DNA of 64,000 bases from Enterovibrio sp. JCM 19048 (lineage in GTDB: Bacteria; Pseudomonadota; Gammaproteobacteria; Enterobacterales; Vibrionaceae), in contig BAXE01000007.1 of NCBI GenBank assembly GCA_001310415.1, positions 1-64,000 of the forward strand, written 5' to 3'. Below are positions 29,828 through 38,506 of this stretch, piece after piece. Under the pieces are notes generated by a model. The model did not search any database, was not told where the DNA came from, and saw only the letters and a program-made list of their open reading frames with translations. Within the stretch, counting starts at the first letter, position 1. Each line of letters begins with the position of its first letter. Made by a program: the position numbers and the translations under genes.

Positions 29828-30961
29828 ATGTCGGTAAAAGAAGCTACACCAGAGGCAGAGCAAAAGTTCAGTTCACCGGGCGACGAGCGCGTCAGGAATG
29901 TTTCCCTCGTCAGTAAAATGTTGTCGCGCCCCGAGTTGGGGTCTGTATCCGGTGCCGTGCTGGTCTTTGTGTTTTTTGCGCTGGTGGCATGGGACTCCGG
30001 CATGTTTAACGCCGACGGTATCCTTAACTGGACGACGGTTTCTGCGCAACTCGGCATTATTGCAGTTGGCGCCTGTTTGTTGATGATCGCCGGTGAGTTC
30101 GACCTTTCCATCGGTTCCATGATTGGCTTCGCTGGGATGATGATTGCCATTCCCGCCGTGTATTGGGATTGGCCGGTGTGGGCTGCGATCCTGTTTGCGT
30201 TTGCCGGGGCAATGGCGGTGGGCTTTCTCAACGGTTATATCGTTGTCCGCACTGGCTTGCCGTCATTCATCGTTTCCCTCGCTTTCCTCTTTATTCTGCG
30301 TGGCCTGACTATTGCCCTTTCTATCGCATTGACAAACAAAACCATCATTTCCGGTGTCGGCAACCTGGCAGAAGGTGACTGGCTGGCGGCGATGTTTGGC
30401 GGTGAAATTGGCACTGGCTTATTCACCTGGCTGGGGCAGTCAGGCTGGATTGAAACCTATTCAGATGGCACGCCTGTGGTGACCGGTATTCCCATGGTGG
30501 TGGTCTGGTGGTTCCTGCTGACGGCAGTCTGTTCTTTTGTCTTGCTGCGTACCGCTTTCGGTAACTGGATTTTCTCCTCCGGCGGTGACGCCAACGCGGC
30601 GAAAAACGTGGGTGTGCCTACTGACCGCGTCAAAATCATCCTTTTCATGTTCACTGCTTTCTGCGCCACGGTGTTTGCGGCTTGTCAGGTGCTTGAGTTT
30701 GGCTCTGCCGCGGCTGACCGCGGGTTGTTGAAGGAATTCGAGGCGATTATTGCGGCGGTTATCGGTGGAGCATTGCTTACCGGCGGTTATGGCTCTGTGA
30801 TTGGAGCCTTCTTCGGCGCACTGATTTTCGGTGTGGTGCAGATGGGTATCTTCTTTACTGGCGTGGATTCTGACTGGTTCCGCGTATTCCTTGGCGTGAT
30901 GCTTCTGATTGCGGTGCTGTTTAACAACTTCATCCGTAAGAAAGTGACCAGCGCGCGCTGA
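29828..30961 (+). CDS. Sugar/inositol ABC transporter permease
   Basis: An intact 377-residue RbsC-family (BPD_transp_2) permease with about eight to ten membrane helices. It contains LLMIAGEFDLSIGSMIGFAG, NGYIVVRTGLPSFIVSL and a C-terminal AAVIGGALLTGGYGSVIG. ATG 29828 follows TTGGAGG; the frame opens earlier at 29777. It presumably forms a homodimer with the next-gene ATPase. The IolE-permease-ATPase-binding protein order resembles the Caulobacter inositol importer IatP/IatA/IbpA; substrate is inferred. Confidence 0.82.
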   Translation: MSVKEATPEAEQKFSSPGDERVRNVSLVSKMLSRPELGSVSGAVLVFVFFALVAWDSGMFNADGILNWTTVSAQLGIIAVGACLLMIAGEFDLSIGSMIGFAGMMIAIPAVYWDWPVWAAILFAFAGAMAVGFLNGYIVVRTGLPSFIVSLAFLFILRGLTIALSIALTNKTIISGVGNLAEGDWLAAMFGGEIGTGLFTWLGQSGWIETYSDGTPVVTGIPMVVVWWFLLTAVCSFVLLRTAFGNWIFSSGGDANAAKNVGVPTDRVKIILFMFTAFCATVFAACQVLEFGSAAADRGLLKEFEAIIAAVIGGALLTGGYGSVIGAFFGALIFGVVQMGIFFTGVDSDWFRVFLGVMLLIAVLFNNFIRKKVTSAR

Positions 30962-30997
30962 TAGGACGTTACGGAATCATTATTCAGGAGAAACGAG

Positions 30998-31801
30998 ATG
31001 TCAGAATTTATCCTTGAACTGAAAAAAGTCAGCCGCTATTTCGGCTCTGTTATTGCCCTGAAAGATATCGATATGCAGGTGAAAATGGGCGAAGTCCATT
31101 GTCTGCTGGGGGATAACGGTGCCGGTAAATCTACCCTGATCAAAACGCTGGCTGGCGTTCACAAACCATCAGAAGGTGAGTTTCTGATGAACGGCAAGCC
31201 CACCATTTTCCAGTCACCACGCGATGCGCTGGATGCGGGTATCGCAACCGTTTACCAGGATTTGGCGCTGGTGCCTTTGATGAGCGTAACCCGCAACTTC
31301 TTTATGGGACGTGAGCTGAAAAAGCGTGTTGGCCCATTCAATCTGTTCGATACCAAACGCGCCAATGAAATTGCCCGTGCCGGTATGGCGGAAATGGGCA
31401 TTGATGTGCGCGACCCCGAGCACCCGATCGGCACCATGTCCGGCGGTGAGCGCCAGTGTCTGGCGATTGCCCGTGCCATCCACTTCGGTGCCAAGGTTCT
31501 GATCCTTGATGAACCCACCGCGGCGCTCGGCGTGAAGCAGTCCGCCAATGTGTTGAAAGTGGTGGCAAGGGCCAGGGGCAAGGGGCTGGCAGTCATTCTT
31601 ATTACCCACAACGTACACCACGCCTATCCCATTGCAGACCGCTTCACCTTGCTGAACCGCGGTAAGAGCCTGGGCACCTGGCTGAAGAAAGATGTTACCC
31701 GCGAAGAGATCCTGGAAATGATGGCTGGCGGGCAGGAGCTGGAATCCCTTGAAGCAGAACTTGCTGAATTCCAACGTTCTGATGCCGCTGCAGCGGGTTA
31801 A
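30998..31801 (+). CDS. Sugar/inositol ABC transporter ATP-binding protein
   Basis: A 267-residue single-domain ATPase: Walker [10 protein letters not shown] near residue 38, signature MSGGERQ near 147, Walker [12 protein letters not shown] near 167, and H-loop LITHNVHHA. RbsA/MglA proteins normally have two such domains (about 500 residues); this is the short FrcA-like form and would work as a dimer. The gene is complete and follows the permease by 36 bases. Confidence 0.85.
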   Translation: MSEFILELKKVSRYFGSVIALKDIDMQVKMGEVHCLLGDNGAGKSTLIKTLAGVHKPSEGEFLMNGKPTIFQSPRDALDAGIATVYQDLALVPLMSVTRNFFMGRELKKRVGPFNLFDTKRANEIARAGMAEMGIDVRDPEHPIGTMSGGERQCLAIARAIHFGAKVLILDEPTAALGVKQSANVLKVVARARGKGLAVILITHNVHHAYPIADRFTLLNRGKSLGTWLKKDVTREEILEMMAGGQELESLEAELAEFQRSDAAAAG

Positions 31802-31840
31802 CGAGAAAGGAAACCTGAAAGACGAACAAGTGTAAGAAAA

Positions 31841-31857
31841 GGGTAGCGGTGCTACCC
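31841..31857 (+). other. Hairpin between ATPase and binding-protein genes
   Basis: GGGTAGC-GGT-GCTACCC, a perfect 7-base stem in the 133-base gap. Such stem-loops often protect or set the dosage of the downstream binding-protein message. No U-tract follows. Confidence 0.5.
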
Positions 31858-31934
31858 ACTCGAGCCGTAACCGGGTGGCAGCCTCTGGCATTCGCCGCAT
31901 GGATACAATAATGACAGCAATTGGAGACAACCGG

Positions 31935-32903
31935 ATGAATACCCTACTTAGATCTGTAGCAAGAAGAGCGTCCGTCCTCGTTCTGGCCATGGCAGCCAGT
32001 ATGGCGGCGTTAGTGCCAAACACTGCCATGGCGGATGGCGAACGATTTGTTTTGATCAGCCACGCGCCGGATTCGGATTCCTGGTGGAACACCATTAAAA
32101 ACGCGATTAATGTTGCCGGTGAGCAACTGAATGTCGAAGTGGAGTACCGCAACCCGACAACCGGTGATTTGGCGGATATGGCTCGTATTATTGAGCAGGC
32201 TGTGGCCTCAAACCCAGACGGCATCATTACCACCATTGCTGACTATGAAGTACTGAAAGGCCCATTGGAAAAAGCCAACAAGAAAGGCATTCCCGTGGTC
32301 ACCATCAACTCCGGTACCGCAGAGCAAAGTGAAGCGGTCGGTGCGCTGCTACACGTTGGTCAGCCTGAGTATGATGCGGGTTTCGGCGCGGGTAAACGTG
32401 CAAAAGCTGACGGCGTAGAAAGCTTTGTGTGTGTGAACCATTACATCACTAACCCGGCGTCTGTAGAGCGTTGCCAGGGTTTTGCCGATGCACTGGGCGT
32501 TGAACTGGGCAATCAGATGATTGACGTGGGTCAGGATCCTACCGGTATCGAGAAAAAAGTGCTGGCGTATCTGCGTGCGAATCCAAACACAGGCGCCGTG
32601 CTGACGCTGGGGCCAACATCTGCTCACCCAACCCTTCGTGCTCTGGAGAAAAACCGTCAACTCGGCAAAATCTACTTCGGTACGTTCGATCTGAGCGGTG
32701 AAATTGCGCAGGCTATCAAAGATGGCAATATCCAGTGGGGCATTGACCAACAACCGTTCCTGCAAGGCTATATCCCGGTCATGGTGCTGACCATGTATGA
32801 CCGCTATGGTGTTGTTCCGGCCAATAACATCAACTCAGGCCCTGGCTTCGTGACCAAGGACAATCTTGAGATGGTAGAAAAGCTGGCTGGCGAGTACCGC
32901 TAA
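31935..32903 (+). CDS. Periplasmic sugar/inositol-binding protein
   Basis: A 322-residue class B (ribose/galactose type) solute-binding protein. It starts at ATG 31935 after TTGGAG, with a signal peptide ending near NTAMA (residue 32). The mature start FVLISHAPDSDSWWNTIKNA and later GALLHVGQPEYDAG and QGYIPVMVLTMYDRYG are family features. It delivers substrate to the permease and ATPase upstream. Separate hairpins lie on each side of the gene. Confidence 0.83.
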   Translation: MNTLLRSVARRASVLVLAMAASMAALVPNTAMADGERFVLISHAPDSDSWWNTIKNAINVAGEQLNVEVEYRNPTTGDLADMARIIEQAVASNPDGIITTIADYEVLKGPLEKANKKGIPVVTINSGTAEQSEAVGALLHVGQPEYDAGFGAGKRAKADGVESFVCVNHYITNPASVERCQGFADALGVELGNQMIDVGQDPTGIEKKVLAYLRANPNTGAVLTLGPTSAHPTLRALEKNRQLGKIYFGTFDLSGEIAQAIKDGNIQWGIDQQPFLQGYIPVMVLTMYDRYGVVPANNINSGPGFVTKDNLEMVEKLAGEYR

Positions 32904-32927
32904 CTGAGCAAGAAAGCTAACAATGCG

Positions 32928-32956
32928 CGCCCGTTTTGAATGCTGAAACGGGCGCA
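32928..32956 (+). terminator. Hairpin after first ABC operon
   Basis: Arms GCGCCCGTTT (32928-32937) and AAACGGGCGC (32947-32956) with a 9-base loop, 24 bases past the binding-protein stop. The tail has only scattered T. Confidence 0.65.
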
Positions 32957-33112
32957 GTTGTTGGTGGCATCAGTTTTTAGCGACTGCTAATGGAAAATTC
33001 GTGGAGCATGATGACCCGCTGGGCTAGGATAAATCAGCTGAAATCAATTTCATTACCGTGAGTCACCCAATGAATGACCCATGGTAATACGGCAAGCAGG
33101 AAAGCAGACTCT

Positions 33113-34166
33113 ATGGCAAAGGACAGTAAAACAAACGGCGCAAACCCAGCCGGACAGAAAAAGCGAAAAGTCACGGTAGTAGAGGTGGCTGAGGGCTGCG
33201 GGGGTATCCGTTTCCGCGGTTTCCCGCGCGTTTAACCCGGACGCCAGTATTTCCCGACCTTTGAGGGAAAAAGTCTTTCAGGCTGCTGCATCGCTCAATT
33301 ACAAACCCAACCGCCTTGCCCGGGGAATAAAGTCCCGTTCCAGTCTGATCGGCATCCTGATGACTGACTTCAATAACCCGTTCTATCTGCCCATTCTGGC
33401 GAGATTTACCACCGAAATCCAAAAGCGCAATTGCCACACTCTGCTTATCCATGTGAACAGCGAAATGGATATTCAAGAGGCGGTAGAACTGGTGATGGAA
33501 TATAACGTCGATGGGCTTATCATTACCTCGGCATCCTTGCCGCAACCCCTAGTCGATGCCTGCAAATCCCAGGATACACCTGCGGTGATATTCGGGCGCG
33601 ATTCCAGTGAAAACAGTGTCACTGTAGTCAGTTGTGACAACGTGCTGGCCGGGCGTATGGCCGCAGATATGCTGCTCGACGCCGGCTACAAGAAGCCAGC
33701 TTTTGTGGCCGGGCCTATTGGCACTTCGGCAACCGTGGATCGGCAGCGCGGGTTTATCAGCCGCCTGATGGAGCGCGGTTGCAACGAATGGCAGGTCGTT
33801 GAAGGCGGCGAGTTCAGTTACGATGCGGGCTATGATGCGACCCAACGCCTGTTCAGACACTCTGAAAAACCTGACGCCATGTTTTTTGCTGATGACATCA
33901 TGGCGTGCGGCGGTATGGATGCGCTGCGTTACGAGATAGGCCTGCGGGTGCCGGAAGAAGTAGGCGTTGTCGGCGTTGATGACATCCGTTTAGCCAAAAG
34001 CCGCTCTTACAATCTCTCCACCATTCGCCAGCCAAACGATGAGATGATTGATTCCACCATCAATGCATTGTTTGAACACATAGCAGACCCCGCTTTACCG
34101 CCAAGATCAATCACCCTGGCCTGTGAGCCGGTTGAACGGGGCTCTACGCGCAAAATCCAGCATTAA
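33113..34166 (+). CDS. LacI-family repressor (one inserted base)
   Basis: Transcription factor of about 350 residues. After MAKDSKTNGANPAGQKKRK comes the helix-turn-helix. The raw frame stops at 33232 because of one extra G near 33190; removing it gives VAEAAGVSVSAVSRAFNP, a perfect LacI HTH, continuing with YKPNRLARGIKSRSS and a periplasmic-binding-protein-like sensor. This is the clearest insertion (not deletion) in the window. It follows the first inositol-type ABC operon and is a candidate for the divergent iolD/iolE control region. Confidence 0.8.
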
Positions 34167-34268
34167 TTTGGGGGCTGAATGTTTCCGGAATCACCCGTAT
34201 AAAATGTTTATTTCAAAATAGGGATGTACGATTACACTTGCTTTGATACCACAAAAGATAGGGACATC

Positions 34269-35102
34269 ATGGCAGCTGCAAATCATCTCTCTGAATTACA
34301 ACAACAAATCCGCGAGCGTTACACGTCTTTGAGCAAGCGCCTGCAGCAGGTCGCCCAATATGTGCTGGATAATCCCAACAGCATCGCTTTTGATACCGTC
34401 GCCGTGATTGCCAGTCACGCAGAAGTCCCGCCTTCCACATTGATCCGCTTTGCCAATGCGTTCGAGTTCAGTGGTTTCAATGAGATGAAACAGCTGTTCC
34501 GGAAGAAGCTGGTGGAAGAGACGACCAGCTACACCAAGCGGGCTCAGCTGTTGAAGCAGGAAAAAGGGGACGAGGGCGTTTTGGAAACCCCTTCCCAAGT
34601 CTTGCATGAATTGTCCCAAGCCAATGTGTCTGCACTGATGCAACTGGCAGAAACCACACCGCCACAAGATCTGGATGCGGCTGTTGCACTGCTTGAAAAG
34701 GCTGACACCATCTACATTGTTGCCATGCGTCGAGCATTCAGTATTGCTATGTATTTCACTTATGCGCTCAGTCATCTTGAACGCCGGGTGGTACTGGTAG
34801 ATGGCTTGGGCTCCATGGCGGCTGAGCAAATGGCGCGTATCGGCGAGAATGATGTGATTATCAGCGCTAGCTTTTCTCCTTACTCACCTGAAACGGTTGC
34901 CATGTGCGAGAAGGCGAGCGAAGCGGGGGCGAAGCAAATCGTCTTTACCGACAGTCAAATCAGCCCGCTGGCAGCGCATGGGGATGTGAATTTCATCATT
35001 AATGAAGCGGAAGTGGATTCTTTCCGCTCTCAAACCGCGACGCTATGTCTGGCACAAAGTCTGGTCATTGCCCTGGCATTCCGTTTCAGCCAGAAAGCAT
35101 AG
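34269..35102 (+). CDS. RpiR-family regulator, IolR-like
   Basis: Two-domain regulator: an N-terminal HTH_6 (VAVIASHAEVPPSTLIRFANAF, residues 40-70) and a C-terminal SIS sugar-phosphate-binding domain (YIVAMRRAF, VIISASFSPYSPET). ATG 34269 is preferred because TAGGGA lies 5 bases upstream; the same frame also opens at 34224. RpiR-type IolR proteins control inositol genes in Caulobacter and rhizobia, where GGAA-N6-TTCC operators are known. The TGAAA-N6-TTTCA sites nearby have the same spacing. It overlaps the end of the convergent TSUP gene by 17 bases. Confidence 0.75.
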   Translation: MAAANHLSELQQQIRERYTSLSKRLQQVAQYVLDNPNSIAFDTVAVIASHAEVPPSTLIRFANAFEFSGFNEMKQLFRKKLVEETTSYTKRAQLLKQEKGDEGVLETPSQVLHELSQANVSALMQLAETTPPQDLDAAVALLEKADTIYIVAMRRAFSIAMYFTYALSHLERRVVLVDGLGSMAAEQMARIGENDVIISASFSPYSPETVAMCEKASEAGAKQIVFTDSQISPLAAHGDVNFIINEAEVDSFRSQTATLCLAQSLVIALAFRFSQKA

Positions 35103-35873
35103 TCACGCCATCTATGGTCAGCTTCATGCCGGAAAGGAAAAGGCACAGATAGCAAATCTGATAAACCAGTGACTGGCTGACACGGTGGAGCAGATAGACG
35201 CCCAACGCGACGCCTATTGGTGCAAGGGGCATTAACACCAGCGCTGTCATCAGGTTGGTCGTATCGAACTCGCCGAGTGACGCATAGGGGATCAGCTTGA
35301 CCACATTCAACATGGCAAAAAAACGGCCATGGTGGCGACGAAACTGAGCTTATCCAACCGTAACGGGATCAGGTACATGCTCGCCGGGCCGCCTCCAGCA
35401 TGGATAGCGGTGCTGGAAAAGCCGGTCAGGAATCCCCAAAACGTTGCTTTCACCGTGTTTGGCTTATCGGAGGGTGGCGAAGATTGTCTCCGCTGCCACA
35501 GATATTGCAAACAAAACAGCAACGACAGCACGCCAATACTGAGCTTGAGCCCGGCAATGGGAATCACGTAAAGGTAGATGCCTGCGATAGCGATGCCAAA
35601 AAGCGAACCTGGCAACATCCGCTTGATCACACTGTAATCTGCATTACGAAAGTGATAACGCACCGCCACCACATCCATCACTATCAATATTGGCAACAGA
35701 ATTGCCGCTGCCTGTGTTGGCGAAATGGCCAGTGCCATTAAAGGTACGGCCAAAATGCCAGGCGCGCCGCCCAATCCGCCTTTTCCAACGCCATAAATCA
35801 AAATGGCGGGGATCCCCAGCAGATAAAACCAGGGATCGGTCACCAGCGACTGTGTCAGGGCGTTGAATTCCAT
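35086..35873 (-). CDS. TSUP-family (TauE/SafE) anion exporter (one frameshift)
   Basis: About 262 residues with eight hydrophobic helices and the glycine-rich family motif GVGKGGLGGAPGILAVPLMA near the N-terminus, repeated in degenerate form as HAGGGPASMYLIPLR. The frame breaks at a run of seven A (35319-35325); one more gives MAVFFAMLNVVKLIPY. TauE/SafE proteins export sulfite, sulfoacetate or related anions. ATG 35873 is 7 bases past the stop of the dioxygenase gene, so the two are co-translated. Confidence 0.78.
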
Positions 35874-35880
35874 GTCAGGT

Positions 35881-37055
35881 CTACCTTGGCCGCTGCTTTT
35901 CCAGCAGCTGCGCCAACATGGTGGCGTAAGTGTCTGTGTCCATACCTTCTTCCAGAGCGCGTTTGAGGAGTGTTTCTGACGTCTCCGGCGCCAAGCCGCC
36001 AATTGGAGGGTCAGTATCAAGGTTCGTCGGGAAGGAATACCCATCACTGGCAGCAGTGAGAATGGCAGTTTTTTCTTTTTCAGAGAAAGTCCCGTTTTGC
36101 CAATTGGCAGCGAGAACTGGGTAGATTTGGCGGCTGATATGGGCGAGATCAACGCTTTCCATAGGCTTGCCGAATACTGACGATATCTGCATCAAATTGG
36201 CGCAGCGGTGGAAATCCGTGGTGCGGTTTTCACCGGCAGCGTGGAAGAGTGCCGGACTGAAAAACACCGCATCGCCTTTTTCCAACGGCACTTGTACACA
36301 GTGTTGTTCAAAGTAAGCCTGACATTCACGTTGGTGATAGCCATATAACCCAGCGGCATCTGCTGCGAAAACGGCAGTAGTTTTGTTGGGCCACTTTCCA
36401 TCGGCATATCTGTGTGGGCAATCGCCCCCTGAAGCGTGAGCATGGCAGACATTAACTGGGCATAAAGGGGATAGCGGGCTGTTTCTTCCGGCTGCTGAAA
36501 ACCGAGGTGGTAGTCCCGGTGACAAACCTGTGCAGCACCACCCGGACGCACAATATTTACCTGCGCTGTTATTTGATAATGGGGACCCAACCAAGCGGTT
36601 GCGACGGCTGCAAGTAAAGGGTTTTTGTAGTAATTGACGAACACCCCGGGAGCAATATCGGCACTTTTCTGGAACACATTCCAAATTCGCCCATTGGCCT
36701 GGGGGCCTTGTTTGCCGAAATGATCGCCTGCGCCATAGCCACTTTCTGCCGCCAGTATCTGTTCAAACACTTCGCTCATTTCATCGATAACTGACAGATC
36801 ATCGTAAAAGCGTTTGATAGCAATAACGCCAGGGCCCTGCCGAAAAGCGAACGCAATTTCATTCAGAAAAGGAGTGATGTCATCAGATTGGCGCAAGCTA
36901 TCACCGTCATAGACCAACACATTGTTCATCACATCAGAAGCCAGTGGGTAGTGTTTCAATGACGTGCTTTGGCTGCAGATGTTGGTGAGTGAATCAACGC
37001 TTGCTTCTTGGGGCGAATAGAACGATTTAGTGGTGTTTTGAGAGCCCGTTTCCAT
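35881..37055 (-). CDS. PhyH-family Fe(II)/2-oxoglutarate dioxygenase (one frameshift)
   Basis: Phytanoyl-CoA-dioxygenase-like protein of about 390 residues. Iron ligands are visible as CHRDYH (HxD) and a distal ALFHAAGENRTTDFHR, which gives the second His and the Arg that binds 2-oxoglutarate. One G near 36344 joins QQMPLGLYGYHQREC. It is followed at 7 bases by the TSUP exporter and is divergent from an inositol dehydrogenase across an operator palindrome. The substrate is unknown. A sulfonate or an inositol derivative would fit the neighbours; both are inference. Confidence 0.75.
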
Positions 37056-37107
37056 AGCCAGAATTCCTCAATGATCACGACACGTGTATCGACTATATCA
37101 AATATGG

Positions 37108-37123
37108 TGAAATGTACATTTCA
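37108..37123. promoter_or_regulatory. Palindromic operator, site 1
   Basis: TGAAATGTACATTTCA, a perfect 16-base palindrome in the 205-base divergent gap between the PhyH gene and the inositol dehydrogenase. The same pattern recurs at 38354 and 38407. Confidence 0.7.
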
Positions 37124-37260
37124 ATTTATTGAGAATTGAAAAGTGTGTTCTATTATTGGCTTTCAGCGACGGAGTTTTGTCCCAACTATGCTTAGCTTCA
37201 TTGGCTGGCTTAGTAAGACGGTAAGACGGGGCATTTAAATATCAGCAGGAAGGAGACGCT

Positions 37261-38252
37261 ATGTTCAATATCGCATTGTTCGGTTGCGGACGGATAGGGA
37301 AGGTACATGCGGTGAATATTGCCGCGCATCCAAAAACACAGATTAAAGCGGTGATCGACCCTTATACCGAAGGGGCACAACAGTTGGCGAGCCAGTATGG
37401 CGCTGAGGTAATGAGTGTTGAGCAGGCAATGTCTGACCCCGATATTCACGCCGTGTGCATCTGCTCAGCCACAGATACCCACGCCGATCTTATCGAGCAG
37501 GCGGCGAAAGCGGGAAGGCAATCTTTTGTGAAAAACCGATTGATTTGAGCCTTGCGCGGGTCAAAGCCTGCCTCTCTGTGGTGGAGGGATCTGGTGTGAA
37601 AATGCTGGTCGGTTTTAACCGCCGCTACGACCCCCAGTTCAGAACACTCAAAGAGCTGTTTGAAAGCGGTGCGATTGGTAAAGCTGAAACCCTGGTGATT
37701 ACCTCCCGTGACCCGTCGCCACCGCCGGCTGATTATGTGAAAGTCTCTGGAGGCATTTTCCGCGATATGTCGATTCACGATTTAGATATGGCGCGCTACA
37801 TCATGGGTGAAGACCCGGTTTCCGTTTCGGCTCATGGTGCTTGTCTGGTGGATCCGGCGATTGGTGAAGCCGGTGATATCGACAGCGCAGTCATTGTGCT
37901 CAATTTCCCTTCCGGTGCGATGGCGACAATTATCAACAGCCGCCGCTCCGGCTACGGTTATGACCAGCGTATTGAACTGCATGGCAGCAAAGGGATGCTA
38001 AAAGCCGGGAATGTGCGTGAGCATTTGGTGGAGCATTGGGGTGAAGAAAACTGTGCTGCTGCCAAACCACAGCACTTCTTTCTGGAGCGGTACAAAGAAG
38101 CTTATATCTCGGAGTGGCAACATTTCGTCGATGTACTGGAAGGAAAAGCAGAGCCTATGTGCAGCGGCATTGACGGCGAAATGGCGTTGGTGCTGGCAGA
38201 AGCGGCGTTGGACTCCCTTAACAGCCACAAAGCGGTAGGTGTTTCCGAATAA
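37261..38252 (+). CDS. Inositol 2-dehydrogenase, proteobacterial type (one frameshift)
   Basis: Gfo/Idh/MocA enzyme of about 330 residues resembling rhizobial IdhA. Rossmann motif GCGRIGKVHAVNIAAHP; EKP motif; catalytic FRDMSIHDLDMARYI with Asp and His. The frame breaks near 37516; one A gives KAGKAIFCEKPID. It oxidises myo-inositol (or a stereoisomer) at C2 with NAD+ to an inosose. GGAAGGAG precedes ATG 37261 and palindromic operator site 1 is upstream. It ends at a strong terminator, so it is probably monocistronic. Confidence 0.8.
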
Positions 38253-38277
38253 TCGTCAGTTTTCCTTGACGACAGTA

Positions 38278-38303
38278 TGCCGCGATGACCGCGGCATTTT
38301 TCT
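38278..38303 (+). terminator. Intrinsic terminator after inositol dehydrogenase
   Basis: ATGCCGCG and CGCGGCAT arms with a five-base loop followed by TTTTTCT, 26 bases past the stop codon. Confidence 0.85.
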
Positions 38304-38353
38304 GTCTGCTTTCCATATCGTGTCTCAGTACTGAACGAAGAATGGGTATTAAA

Positions 38354-38369
38354 TGAAATGTACGTTTCA
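38354..38369. promoter_or_regulatory. Palindromic operator, site 2
   Basis: TGAAATGTACGTTTCA differs from site 1 by one base. It lies just upstream of the -35 hexamer of the iolC-DUF2090 promoter. Confidence 0.65.
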
Positions 38370-38373
38370 CCTA

Positions 38374-38402
38374 TTGCAGCTTTTTTATTTCATGTTTACT
38401 AT
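38374..38402 (+). promoter_or_regulatory. Promoter of iolC-DUF2090
   Basis: TTGCAG (38374-38379), a 17-base spacer and TACTAT (38397-38402) form a sigma-70-type promoter. Operator site 2 abuts its upstream edge and site 3 covers the expected start near 38409, a layout suited to repression. Confidence 0.65.
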
Positions 38403-38406
38403 TAAA

Positions 38407-38422
38407 TGAAACGTATATTTCA
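38407..38422. promoter_or_regulatory. Palindromic operator, site 3
   Basis: TGAAACGTATATTTCA, centred 53 bases (about five helical turns) from site 2, over the predicted transcription start. Confidence 0.65.
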
Positions 38423-38506
38423 TTGCGAGCGAAGGGCAAGACCCGGACTAAGATTGAAGTAGGCGTAGATAATTTCAGATCCAATATTGGAACAGGGAGC
38501 ACTGTT

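Noticed and set aside
31214-32236. 340-codon minus-strand open frame opposite the first ABC ATPase and binding protein
   Set aside because: Antisense to two clearly conserved genes, no ribosome site, low-complexity composition.
33179-33232. Truncated LacI fragment as a separate small gene
   Set aside because: Removing one G restores a perfect helix-turn-helix continuous with the rest.
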